Shown here piece by piece: positions 25,001 through 32,556 of a stretch of DNA of 37,017 nt. The number at the start of each line of letters is the position of its first letter. Position 1 is the first letter of the stretch. Position numbers and translations under genes: made by a program. The notes below the pieces were generated by a model that ran no database searches, was not told the origin of the DNA, and worked only from the letters and a program-made list of their open reading frames with translations. Origin of the DNA: Verrucomicrobiales bacterium (GTDB lineage Bacteria > Verrucomicrobiota > Verrucomicrobiia > Limisphaerales > UBA9464); assembly GCA_005793375.1 (NCBI GenBank), contig SXSK01000158.1, positions 1-37,017 on the forward strand, read 5' to 3'.

Positions 25001-25798
25001 TCGATTTCGATACAGGGCGTCTGTTTCGCCGTTTTCAAGAACGCCACCCGAAGCATCAAAACTGAATCGCCCTACGAGCTCTGGGATGTCAGCGGGACGG
25101 CCATTAACGGTGAGCAAGCGCCGGGTGCCATTGGTTATCCCCACTGTGAACGCCAAATTCGGCATGTCTCGCATGGTGTCATTCCGGTAGTTTACTGTGT
25201 AGACATCCAACAATCCGTCGCCATCAATGTCTGCCAAGGCGATCGAGGCGCTTCCGGTGCGAGCTGCAAGACCGGAAGTATCGGTTACATCTCGAAAGTT
25301 TCCGCGACCGTTCCCCAGAAAAAGTCGGGTGCCTCCAGCGATGGCATTGACGAGGAGGTCGAGGTGTCCGTCGCCGTCGATGTCAGCGAATGCCGTGCCA
25401 GTGGAGGCTTGGTCGGCACAGGCGACCCCTGCTCGGCTCGTGATGTCTTCGAATCGCCAATCGCCGAGATTGCGATAGAGTTTATTCGGACTATCCAGAC
25501 CGCAAAAATAGAGATCCGGGAGGCCATCGCCATCGACATCGCCCGCCGCCACACCGGAACCGTTGAGATAGATTTGGTTGGTTAGAGAGCGCTCTTCGTC
25601 GAGTCGATTGGTAAACGAGATCCCGGTGACAGTGGGTGTGAAAGAAGTAAAACCAGACTTTTGAAGGGCAGGATTAGAGATTCTCGAAGGAACGGCCGCT
25701 CGCCGGTGGTTTTCAAAGGACTGCCAGTCCAAGCTGAGCGCTAGGTTCGCCATCAGGCAGGCACCGACAAGCAGCACTGTGGCACTGGGAATATTCAT
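22046..25798 (-). CDS. Secreted FG-GAP/VCBS protein with two ASPIC/UnbV modules
   Basis: The start at 25798 (MNIPSATVLLVG) gives a signal peptide; a TTG nine bases upstream is less likely. The protein has 1250 residues, about twice the usual length. The first half has repeated calcium-binding FG-GAP blades (AAGDVDGDGLPDLYFCG, FADIDGDGHLDLLV, DIDGDGLLDVYTV, LADLDNDGDLDVIIN) and ends in an ASPIC/UnbV domain at about 550-645 (RGIGARILIRTAG). The second half starts near 700 (FDFNGDKWEDLLIG, LGDVDGDGDLDLFVG, GDFNGDGRLDLVVGN, IGDFDGDGHIDAFLA) and ends in another ASPIC/UnbV domain at about 1155-1245 (SIGAILRAEYPGG, VLIHWPRGDS). This is a tandem duplication of the usual layout. FG-GAP blades usually mediate adhesion or ligand binding; the target is unknown. 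It diverges from the gene at 26053. Confidence 0.9.
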   Translation of the reverse strand: MNIPSATVLLVGACLMANLALSLDWQSFENHRRAAVPSRISNPALQKSGFTSFTPTVTGISFTNRLDEERSLTNQIYLNGSGVAAGDVDGDGLPDLYFCGLDSPNKLYRNLGDWRFEDITSRAGVACADQASTGTAFADIDGDGHLDLLVNAIAGGTRLFLGNGRGNFRDVTDTSGLAARTGSASIALADIDGDGLLDVYTVNYRNDTMRDMPNLAFTVGITNGTRRLLTVNGRPADIPELVGRFSFDASGGVLENGETDALYRNRGGGRFERIPWGGQAFVDEQGQPVSPPYDWGLSAMFRDLNGDRAPDLYVCNDFQSPDRIWINDGRGRFRALPNSAIRHTSLFSMGVDVADIDRDGHDDLFVADMLSREHIRRQVQVMSGDAVRQSRQLFSERTQHSRNTLFRNRGDGTYAEIAQLAGVEASEWSWCPAFLDVDLDGYEDLLVTTGHWRDAQDADAAREIDTQNELQRRSPRDQLRARVRFPRLATPNIAFRNRGDFSFEESGTAWGFDSTRVSQGLALADLDNDGDLDVIINCLNDGPLLLRNDSSRPRVAIRLKGKAPNTRGIGARILIRTAGLPLQSQEMIAGGRYVSSDDPIRAFATVTATNQVEIEVIWRSGLQSRITLAPADHLYEIDESAAAAKPIAVANRTAESPFFEDLSGILNHQHVDDAPNEFATQPLIPHTLSQFGPAIAWFDFNGDKWEDLLIGAGRGGRIAVFRNDGQGGFIAQRAQVLQTPSDRDVTGLLGWQPGPNELGLLMGFNQHEPGTRTNEYALRQLSLLTGQFENIPLPSSGPTGPLTLGDVDGDGDLDLFVGGSAIAGRYPETTGSALFRNTNGRFTADTSASAVLSRVGIVHGATFTDLTGDRRPELVLATQWGPIRIYRQELGDLTEWDPPVRVVDQGITNKLARLSSLTGWWNSVASGDFNGDGRLDLVVGNWGRNTARQKYLHHPIQLHYASMPGNNPSGLIEAGFDVVQGNYVPMRDRSAYATVFPGIVEEFPTYAQFARASLDKILAANLPHTRAVEASTLESFLLLQRGDSFEARPLPTEAQLAPVFGIAIGDFDGDGHIDAFLAQNFFGVHPTESSLNAGLGTWLRGDGHGQFHPVTASESGIRLVGEGRAAAACDFDHDGRLDLAIGQHRGITSLLRNVRARPALRVTLRGTVDNPQSIGAILRAEYPGGRQGPTHEVRLGSGYWAQESSTVLLSGMGDVDPEAVLIHWPRGDSQRVAAPKEEFEIEISIPPAPR

Positions 25799-26021
25799 TG
25801 GGGACAAAGTCTTCGCGAATCGCTATGGGTGAATGCAATCCCCACAAGTTTATGACACGTAACGAGCCATTTGGTGTGTTGGCTGCATTGATCGCCAGCA
25901 TCATCCCGCCCACCGCAGCTCATGCATAGTTAACTCAGGTTGTCTTTCAAGACGATTTTTCCGCCCCAACAGTCGATATACCAAAACACACTTCGGATGC
26001 GTAGGATGTTTTGTCTTTACG

Positions 26022-26044
26022 ATTCCTGCCTAGCTGCCAGGAAT
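26022..26044 (+). promoter_or_regulatory. Hairpin containing the ribosome binding site of the gene at 26053
   Basis: ATTCCTG (26022-26028) and CAGGAAT (26038-26044) are perfect inverted arms of 7 bp around a 9-base loop. The right arm contains AGGAA, the likely Shine-Dalgarno sequence, nine bases before the ATG at 26053. If it folds in the mRNA it would hide the ribosome binding site, so translation could depend on opening of this stem. As DNA it is also a plausible operator. The rest of the 254-base divergent gap (25799-26052) holds the promoters of both flanking genes, which I cannot place reliably. Confidence 0.45.
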
Positions 26045-26052
26045 GAGCACGC

Positions 26053-28032
26053 ATGATCACTATAACAAACTCGGAAGTGGCTATCCAGCTCTGTGTTCCG
26101 CGCTCGCGGTTGCAGTGGGTCATGACTTTCGGCTGGGCTTTCCTTGGTGGCTGGATTGGGGTCGAGATCGCTTCGGCAGAGATCTACAGCCCTGAGCACC
26201 ACTTCGCGGTTCAGCGTTTGGAATCCCGACGTAAACAACAGGAAGCGTTCGCAGCCTCCGGGCGTCTTAGGGCGAATCATGACTTTCGATTCTCCGATCG
26301 GCTTGTGGAGAGTGGAATTTCGTTTTCCCATCGTATCGTGGACGATGCCGGACGCACTTATAAGCCCGCACACTATGATCACGGAAATGGGCTGGCCTTG
26401 GCGGATGTGGATGGAGATGGGAAGCCAGACCTCTACTTCACAACCCAACTGGGTACCAATCAGCTCTGGAGGAACCTGGGGAACGGGCGCTTTGAAGACT
26501 TCACCGCCAGCGCGGGGGTTGGGTTGGCTAACTCGATCTGTGTCGGCGCCTCGTTTGCTGATATCGACAATGATGGGGACCCAGACCTTTTTGTCACGAC
26601 GGTGCGCCACGGGAATCATCTTTATCTGAATCAGGGGCGAGGTCAATTTCGGGACATTACGCGAGAAGCAGGTCTCGAATATGTGGGGCATTCCTCGGGC
26701 GCAGTCTTCTTCGACGCGGACAACGATGGGCGGCTCGATCTATTGGTGGTCAACGTCGGTGTGTACACGGAGGAGCGACGTGGACCGGGTGGTTATTACC
26801 TAGCTTTGCCCGACGCGTTTCAGGGGCACTTTCATCCGGCTCGAACCGAATACAGTCGATTGTATCGCAATGTGGACGGTCGTCGATTTGAACTGGTGCC
26901 CCGGTCGTGGGGGTTTCGGGATGGGAGTTGGTCGGGTGACGCGACGTTCACGGACTTGAATGAAGATGGGTTTCCAGACCTCTACTTGGTCAATATGCAG
27001 GGCGACGATCACTATTACGAAAACACTGGCGGAAAGGGATTCATCGAGCGCACAGCTCGCCACTTTCCAAAGACGCCGTGGGGTGCCATGGGAGTAAAGT
27101 TCTTTGACCATAACCTGGATGGCCGGTTGGATTTGTTTGTAACGGACATGCATTCGGACATGACCCGTCCGCAGACTGAAAAGGCACTTTCGTTCGGCTT
27201 GGAAGTGGAGAAAGCAAAAAGCGACGCTTGGTGCTCCGCTCAGTGGCCTGAGTCCTACTACCAAAGATCGACCAATAATCTATTTGGCAACGCCTTTTAT
27301 CGAAGCCTGGGCGATGGGAAGTACGAGGAAGTTTCGGATGTGTCGGGAGTCGAAACTTATTGGCCGTGGGGAGTGACTATCGCGGATTTTAATGCGGATG
27401 GTTTTGAAGACATCTTCGTGACAGCAGGAATGGGATATCCCTTCCGTTACGCAATTAATTCGTTGCTGCTCAACGAGGCTGGCAAGCGGTTTGTGGATGC
27501 GGAATTTCTCCTGGGCGTCGAGCCGCGTGCCAAGGGGAGAACGGAAAAAATTTGGTTCACCTTGGACTGTGGTGGGGCCGACAAGGGACATCCGAGCTGT
27601 GGGGGAGCCAGCGGCTTAACCAATATCATGGGCACCCTCAGTTCGAGATCTTCGGCAGCCGCTGACTTCGACGGCGATGGGGATCTGGATTTGGTGACAC
27701 TCGATTTTAATGACCGACCCCAGTTGCTCCTCAGCAACCTTTCGGAACGTCGAACGCTTCGGTATCTGGCTGTCAAGTTAGAGGGAACGCGATCCAATCG
27801 AGAGGGCCTCGGGGCTCGCGTTATTGTCAATGCTGGGGGAGTCAGTCGGATGCAGTTTGCTGACGGAAAATCGGGGTACCTGGGACAATCCTCACTGCCG
27901 CTCTACTTTGGGTTAGGTGACTCGGAAACCGTCCAGGAGATTCAGGTGAAATGGCCCTCAGGGCGGCTCCAAAGGGTGCCGGGTCCAATCCAAAGCAACC
28001 AACTCCTCCGGATCAAGGAAAGCTCGGAGTGA
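26053..28032 (+). CDS. Secreted FG-GAP/VCBS protein with one ASPIC/UnbV domain
   Basis: This is a 659-residue protein of the usual length for the family. A late signal-like hydrophobic segment (WVMTFGWAFLGGWIGVEIASAE, cleavage near residue 41) may follow a basic lead, so the true start could be somewhat downstream of 26053. Then come FG-GAP calcium-binding blades (ALADVDGDGKPDLYFTT, FADIDNDGDPDLFVTT, FFDADNDGRLDLLVVN, FTDLNEDGFPDLYLVN, FFDHNLDGRLDLFV, IADFNADGFEDIFV, AADFDGDGDLDLVTLD) and a C-terminal ASPIC/UnbV domain (REGLGARVIVNAGG, YFGLGDSETVQEIQVKWPSG). The dipeptide CSAQ and a cysteine pair (CGGADKGHPSCGG) lie between blades. It is divergent to a double-module relative, sharing a 254-base gap, so the two may be coregulated. 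Confidence 0.9.
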   Translation: MITITNSEVAIQLCVPRSRLQWVMTFGWAFLGGWIGVEIASAEIYSPEHHFAVQRLESRRKQQEAFAASGRLRANHDFRFSDRLVESGISFSHRIVDDAGRTYKPAHYDHGNGLALADVDGDGKPDLYFTTQLGTNQLWRNLGNGRFEDFTASAGVGLANSICVGASFADIDNDGDPDLFVTTVRHGNHLYLNQGRGQFRDITREAGLEYVGHSSGAVFFDADNDGRLDLLVVNVGVYTEERRGPGGYYLALPDAFQGHFHPARTEYSRLYRNVDGRRFELVPRSWGFRDGSWSGDATFTDLNEDGFPDLYLVNMQGDDHYYENTGGKGFIERTARHFPKTPWGAMGVKFFDHNLDGRLDLFVTDMHSDMTRPQTEKALSFGLEVEKAKSDAWCSAQWPESYYQRSTNNLFGNAFYRSLGDGKYEEVSDVSGVETYWPWGVTIADFNADGFEDIFVTAGMGYPFRYAINSLLLNEAGKRFVDAEFLLGVEPRAKGRTEKIWFTLDCGGADKGHPSCGGASGLTNIMGTLSSRSSAAADFDGDGDLDLVTLDFNDRPQLLLSNLSERRTLRYLAVKLEGTRSNREGLGARVIVNAGGVSRMQFADGKSGYLGQSSLPLYFGLGDSETVQEIQVKWPSGRLQRVPGPIQSNQLLRIKESSE

Positions 28033-28104
28033 TGACGTTTTGAGGAAGTGCGGAGTCAGAGCTCATTATTCGACAAATTGAACATTTGAGTGATACGGCC
28101 TGCG

Positions 28105-28863
28105 TCAAACGTCACTCATTGGATTCACTCGGGGGGGAGCACGTCGCGCTCGCGCCTCGGCGGCCAGATCGATTTCGAGTTGATCCCGCTGCGCGATGAA
28201 GAAGCTTTTCATCTGCTCGAGCGTCGGTGGGCTGGGCAACAAATGGGCATAGCCCTCGTCGCCGACCTGAGGCACCCCGCTACACAAGCGACTCAGCCCG
28301 GTATCGGCTTGCGCGCTGATGCCAGCTTTTTGGAATGCCTCCAGATATTGCCGGAGCGAAAAAGAGTATTCCCGGAGCAGGACATAGAGATCGAGCCAAT
28401 CGCGCGTTTTGGAACGAACCGCGGAAACCAAGCATTTGGAGTGGAACAGCTCGGACAATGTGGCCACGCGCGCGTGATGTTCCGGTGGCTGGTCAAGCAC
28501 TTTGACTAGCGGATTGTCCGCCGTGAAAAAGGAGACTTTGACCGCGCGGTTCACCAGAAAATTTTGCTGGTAATCGTGCAACTCTATGCCGCCGTTCAAG
28601 AATTCCTGAATGTCCCCCTCGTGATCGTTGCGCTCGAAAGTCAGTCCCGCCAACCGTGCCGCGTGCAGGAGCGAGTCCAATCTCCGTCGTGGAAGTTTTT
28701 CAGTGAGCCAAGCGAAGTCGAGGTCCTCGCTCAATCGATGAGCTAGGCGCAAGGCCAGGGCGGAGCCGCCAATCAATACAAACCCGGCGAGCGCCGGCTG
28801 GTTCCTCAAGAATCCCCACGCTTTTTCAGTTTCGGGCAACAGCAAGTCGAAATCCTTCTTCAA
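28105..28863 (-). CDS. AbiEii/AbiGii-type nucleotidyltransferase (toxin-like)
   Basis: This is a 252-residue protein with the nucleotidyltransferase core of AbiEii toxins: GGSALALRLAHRLSEDLDF at 32-50, including the G-S motif and the D-x-D pair (D47, D49). A C-terminal SKTRDWLDLYVLL (150-162) matches the conserved K..RD..DL..L helix of the family. The third metal-binding acidic residue normally found after the second strand appears to be Ser in VKVSFFTAD (108-115), as far as I can align by eye. AbiEii proteins are toxins of type IV toxin-antitoxin / abortive-infection systems; some members transfer pyrimidines to tRNA. The small gene upstream overlaps by 38 bases and is the likely antitoxin or partner. 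It is complete and looks functional. Confidence 0.85.
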   Translation of the reverse strand: MKKDFDLLLPETEKAWGFLRNQPALAGFVLIGGSALALRLAHRLSEDLDFAWLTEKLPRRRLDSLLHAARLAGLTFERNDHEGDIQEFLNGGIELHDYQQNFLVNRAVKVSFFTADNPLVKVLDQPPEHHARVATLSELFHSKCLVSAVRSKTRDWLDLYVLLREYSFSLRQYLEAFQKAGISAQADTGLSRLCSGVPQVGDEGYAHLLPSPPTLEQMKSFFIAQRDQLEIDLAAEARARRAPPRVNPMSDV

Positions 28864-29104
28864 TATGTCGGAGGATCCGTTCCACAGCGGGTCGGGCCCT
28901 CCGGACTTCTGGGGTGTTCTCAGCCAGCAGACTCCGCCACTCCTGTCGCAGACGAATCACGCCGAATTCCAATGCAACGTCGAGTAGTCGATCGAAGCGT
29001 GGCTGCAACAGAGCGGCGCATAGATACGCGGAATCGCCGGCATCCGGGTTGGACCAAATCAATCCGGGGTGACGTTGCCAAAATGCGCGGTTGAGTTTCC
29101 GCAT
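28826..29104 (-). CDS. Small partner gene of the AbiEii-type nucleotidyltransferase, candidate antitoxin
   Basis: I take ATG at 29104 (MRKLNRAFWQRHPGLIWSN), giving 92 residues; an upstream start at 29140 is possible but adds unconserved-looking residues. The protein is helical, with the segment SAYLCAALLQPRFDRLLDVAL, then VIRLRQEWRSLL and a PAVERILRHIEEGF end. It lacks the winged helix-turn-helix of classical AbiEi antitoxins. I recognise this size and layout as a common companion just upstream of AbiEii-type genes, with the W.NP, LL.PRF and ILR.I..GF pattern, but no family name is secure. It overlaps the toxin start by 38 bases, a coupled pair. An antitoxin or regulatory role is inferred from position. 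Confidence 0.65.
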   Translation of the reverse strand: MRKLNRAFWQRHPGLIWSNPDAGDSAYLCAALLQPRFDRLLDVALEFGVIRLRQEWRSLLAENTPEVRRARPAVERILRHIEEGFRLAVARN

Positions 29105-29180
29105 CCCCGCCAGCCTAGCCGCGGACGCGAGCAGTGGCAATGCTAGCCCGATCCTCGTTGAAGCGGTTCATGTCAGAAGC

Positions 29181-29927
29181 TCAAGAGTGCATCCAACCCC
29201 GATCCACGAGGAGTTCTTGTCCCGTGATGGCCCGAGCTCCATCGCTGGCGAGGAATGTCACAACGCTGGCAATTTCTTCGGGTTGAATGAGGTCCGGATC
29301 ACACTGCGATCGTCGTATCAGGCGTTTCACGGCCGGGGTGACGAACTGTTTCAATTGGCGCTCGGTCATAACCCATCCAGGAGAGACTGCGTTCACCCGA
29401 ACGCGTTTGGGACCGAGTTCCCGGGCGAGTGATCGGGTGAACCCGAGAACACCGCCCTTGGTCGCCACATAGGCACTCATTTGATTGGGCGCGCTGTGGA
29501 ACGTGATGGAAGCCAGGTTGATGATGGAACTGCCTGGTGGCATGTGGGGTTCAGCTCGTTGGGCGGCGAGAAAGTAGGCACGCAGATTGCCCGCAAAGAG
29601 ATCATCCCATTGCTTGCAGGTCATGGTGGCAAACGGGATGCGTGGATCTCTGGCGGCATTGTTCACGAGAATATCCACAGTTCCCGATCGTTTTTGGATG
29701 CGATCAATCCAGCGATGTATCTCGGGTTCCTTGAGCAGATCGACTTTTGAAAAGTGGTTGGAACCTCCCAGTTCGGTGGCGAGCTTTCGACCTGCATCGA
29801 GGTCCAGATCACAGAAGTGCACTGCGGCGCCCTGGGCGTGAAAGGCCCGGACGATGGCATTGCCGATGCCATTCGCGCCACCGGTGACCAGCACGGTTCG
29901 GTTTCTCAGTTCCGAGTAAGTGGGCAT
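29181..29927 (-). CDS. SDR family oxidoreductase
   Basis: The open reading extends upstream, but the added residues overlap the broken ATPase gene; ATG at 29927 (MPTYSELRNRTVLVTGG) gives a classic short-chain dehydrogenase of 248 residues. It has the nucleotide-binding TGGANGIG at 15-22, an acidic residue after strand 2 (FCDLD, 38-42) suggesting NAD(H) preference, VNNAAR at about 88-93, catalytic Ser at about 140 (NLASI), Tyr153 and Lys157 (YVATK), and the C-terminal VSPGWV and RAITGQELLVDRGW ending. The specific substrate cannot be read from sequence. It begins immediately after the damaged ATPase end, so it may depend on that gene's promoter. Confidence 0.9.
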   Translation of the reverse strand: MPTYSELRNRTVLVTGGANGIGNAIVRAFHAQGAAVHFCDLDLDAGRKLATELGGSNHFSKVDLLKEPEIHRWIDRIQKRSGTVDILVNNAARDPRIPFATMTCKQWDDLFAGNLRAYFLAAQRAEPHMPPGSSIINLASITFHSAPNQMSAYVATKGGVLGFTRSLARELGPKRVRVNAVSPGWVMTERQLKQFVTPAVKRLIRRSQCDPDLIQPEEIASVVTFLASDGARAITGQELLVDRGWMHS

Positions 29928-30843
29928 GATGGTGGAGGTTGGTGCAGAAATGGGCAGAGTGCAACCGGGAGGAAGTGAAGCCAGCAGTTCCCATGATGAA
30001 CACGTTTGGGTGCGCTTCCAAGGCCGCGAAAGACGGTACTCCAAGCAACGCGTGCAGCAATCCGCTGTCGCGCACATACACTTTAGGTGATTTAGTCTGG
30101 CGCTTGCCAATATTCTCAAACCACGGCGGCAGTTGCCGCATGACAAAGGCGCCGCACAGGATGTCCAGGTGCCTTTTCACTGTGGTGTGAGCTTCGCCCA
30201 GCGAGCGGCCGATTTCCGAGGCGTTCCATATTTGGCCGTGATGATGGGCGACCATGTGCCAAAAACGGTGAAGTGTGTTTGGTGCAACCTGCACGCCGAA
30301 CCGGCGCAAATCCCTCTCCAGAAACGTCTGGATGAAGTCCGACCGCCATTCTCGGCTTTCCTCATCGGACTCCGCGAGGAACGAACGCGGAAAACCTCCG
30401 CGCCACCACAGCGGACGCATCATTTTCCCGCCCGCTTCACACAAATCGAAGCCCGTCATTGGCACCAGCGCCACGCGGCCCGCGAGTGATTCCGAAGTTC
30501 CGCTCACGAGGTCGGGCGACGCACTGCCCAACAACAGAAAACGAGCAGGGAGCGGGCGCCGGTCCGCCAGCACCCTCAGGATGCTGAACAACTCTGGCTT
30601 CAACTGAGCTTCATCAATCACTACCCATCCGCGCAACGGTTCTAGCGCCGTCATCGGCTGACCCAACCGAGCCATGTCCGCGGGCGACTCCAGGTCGAAG
30701 TATTCCGCATCGCGCCCAGCGGCGAACTGCCGAGCAAGTGTCGTCTTGCCAGATTGACGTGGGCCGAGCAGCAACACGACCGGGTTGGAGCGGAAACGCC
30801 TTTCAATCCGTGCCAGCAAACCGGGGTGATCCAAGTTTTGCAT
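29809..30843 (-). pseudogene. AAA+/DUF4143 ATPase with lost C-terminus
   Basis: ATG at 30843 (MQNLDHPGLLARIERRF) starts a protein with the ATP-binding GPRQSGKT (27-34 from this start), Walker B VVIDEAQ and a sensor-like LGSASPDL. The DUF4143 region includes DFIQTFLERDLRRFGV and VYVRDSGLLHALLGV. In intact members the next part is a short 'HP..GASWEGF' block and about 100 residues of endonuclease-like fold. Here, after HPNV near 30005, the frame changes: SWELLASLPPG appears in another frame, lacking about six residues, and then the SDR gene starts. The visible open frame runs on to 29809 over the SDR gene only as unrelated sequence. I read this as a deletion-truncated, probably inactive gene of a family often found in toxin-antitoxin or accessory loci. 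Confidence 0.72.
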
Positions 30844-31040
30844 CACGTCGTGCAAATTGAGCGAACAACGCTCAATCTGCAATGTTCCAGCGAAGTCGTG
30901 ATTGAAAATCTGCCTGCACGTGTGTTCAGGAAATTACCTCCGGCTGCCAAACCGGCCTGATGAGGGTAAAAGGAGGCGTGTCGAGGCGTTCTCGGAGTTT
31001 GGCGGATGGCGAAATGGAGTGTGGCGCTCGGTTGGGGCGC

Positions 31041-31068
31041 AAAAAAGGCGACCCATTATAGGTCGCCT
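31041..31068 (-). terminator. Intrinsic terminator of trigger factor
   Basis: On the minus strand, GGCGACC (31067-31061) pairs with GGTCGCC (31053-31047) around TATAATG and is followed directly by six T (31046-31041). It lies about 50 bases past the trigger factor stop. This is a textbook intrinsic terminator. The region between it and the ATPase start at 30843 shows no gene. Confidence 0.9.
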
Positions 31069-31118
31069 GAAAAGCAAACGACGCCGCCAAAGTTGCCGTT
31101 GGCGGGCTCCGAGATATC

Positions 31119-32483
31119 TCAGGGCCGAGTGACAGGAACCTCGTCGACCTTCGCGTTGAGTTCGATGTAATCGAGCACCTTGCTGGTCAGGATATCGTGG
31201 GCGATATCTTGAATGGCATTTTGTTCCTTCAATTGTTTGGCCACCTTCTCCGGAGGTTCATTGCGTTGCTGGGCGATCGCGATAATGCGCTGGGTCACTT
31301 CGCGCTGATCGACCTTGATCTTTTCCAAGTCGGCAATGCGGTTGAGAATGAAGCCGGCCTTGACGCGGTCTTTGGCGCTGGCACTGGCGCTTGAAAAGAT
31401 TTCGTCCTTCTTCTGTTCGATCAATTCCGAGGCGACACCGCGCTGTTGGTTCTGATTGACGATTCCGTAGACAACATTACGGGTCTCGCTGGTGACGAGG
31501 CTTTCGGGCAGGTTGAATTCGACGGCGCCGAGGAGCGACTTCAAGAGTTGATCGCGAACGGAAGTGCGTTGACGAGAATCGAGTTCGTTTTGGAGATCGC
31601 GACGAATTCCGGCCATGAGTTCCTCGACACTTTCAGCGCCGAAACCTTTCGCGAAAGCTTCATCGACAACGGGCAAGATCTTCTCCTTCACCCCCGTGAC
31701 TTCCACGTCGTACACGGCTGAGCGATTCGACAATTCGTTGGAAACGAAGTCAGCGGGGAATGTGATCGGGATTGTGCGTTTGTCTCCGGCGCTGGCGCCG
31801 ACAAGCGGTTCGGTGAAGCCGGGGATAAACGAGTCTTTGGCGACAGCGACCCAGAAGCCGGTTTTTTCTGACAACCCACGAGCCGTTGGGGCGACGTCGG
31901 TCAGTGGCTTTCCGTCGACTGTGGCCTTGTAATTGATGACTACCACGTCGCCATCCTGAGCGGGGCGGCTGACATCATTATACTTAACGTGTTGTTCCCT
32001 GAGGATGTTGACCGCGCGCTCGACGTCGGCATCGGAGGCGACGGCGATCTCGCGGCGAACGGCGAGGGCCTTGTACTCGGGCACGGTGAACTCTGGGGCG
32101 ATTTCACAGGTGACCGTGTAATTGAAGGGCATCCCCCGGCCGAAACTCTGTTCCTCCACATTGAGGGTGACGATAATGCGCAACTTAATTTGTTCGGTGG
32201 CCGTGCGGAACGATTCCTCCAAAAGTTTCTTCTTGGCTTCCTCTTCGATTCGGTTCGCAAAGGACTTTACGACCATGTGTTTGGGGGCCTTGCCTGGGCG
32301 GAAGCCGGGCAATTGGGCGAACTTCGCGAACTGCGCGGTGGTCTCTTCGAGAATGCCGTCGACAATCCCCACAGGGACTTCGATGCGCACCAGTCGTTTA
32401 CACCCGCCCAGATCGTCGACCGTCGCGTTGACGGCCGGGGCGGTGCCTTCGGCGGCTGCCGGTTGCTGCTTCTGCTCGCTCAC
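31119..32483 (-). CDS. tig: Trigger factor, ribosome-bound chaperone and prolyl isomerase
   Basis: Trigger factor binds the ribosome exit tunnel and helps new proteins fold. The ribosome-binding signature GFRPGKAP is at 60-67, after a Q/A-rich lead of about 25 residues that is longer than usual. The peptidyl-prolyl isomerase (FKBP-like) domain is near 165-250 (GDVVVINYKATVDGKPL, FIPGFTEPLVGASAGDKR, ITFPADF). A long helical C-terminal chaperone domain runs to 454 and is of normal length. The GTG start at 32483 has a good ribosome binding site (AAAAGGA, 32496-32490). A promoter (32557-32585) and a terminator (31041-31068) frame it as a single-gene transcript. The clpP/clpX genes that often follow tig are not present. 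Confidence 0.96.
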   Translation of the reverse strand: MSEQKQQPAAAEGTAPAVNATVDDLGGCKRLVRIEVPVGIVDGILEETTAQFAKFAQLPGFRPGKAPKHMVVKSFANRIEEEAKKKLLEESFRTATEQIKLRIIVTLNVEEQSFGRGMPFNYTVTCEIAPEFTVPEYKALAVRREIAVASDADVERAVNILREQHVKYNDVSRPAQDGDVVVINYKATVDGKPLTDVAPTARGLSEKTGFWVAVAKDSFIPGFTEPLVGASAGDKRTIPITFPADFVSNELSNRSAVYDVEVTGVKEKILPVVDEAFAKGFGAESVEELMAGIRRDLQNELDSRQRTSVRDQLLKSLLGAVEFNLPESLVTSETRNVVYGIVNQNQQRGVASELIEQKKDEIFSSASASAKDRVKAGFILNRIADLEKIKVDQREVTQRIIAIAQQRNEPPEKVAKQLKEQNAIQDIAHDILTSKVLDYIELNAKVDEVPVTRP

Positions 32484-32519
32484 AGTGATTCCTTTTCCGA
32501 ATTGCTAATAAAATGAAGC

Positions 32520-32543
32520 CAGGTCCGCCGATGCGGAGGCCTG
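32520..32543 (-). other. Hairpin in the trigger factor leader
   Basis: On the minus strand CAGG, a CC bulge, TCCGC, loop ATCG, GCGGA and CCTG form a 9-bp stem. It lies at the 5' end of the tig leader, followed by the T-rich GCTTCATTTTATT. It may stabilise the leader or end read-through from the O-antigen-ligase gene; no known riboswitch pattern is recognised. Confidence 0.4.
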
Positions 32544-32556
32544 ACAAAGAGCTAGC

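Noticed and set aside
29928-30146. N-terminal extension of the SDR gene
   Set aside because: It reads through the damaged ATPase end in another frame; the ATG at 29927 starts the standard SDR fold.
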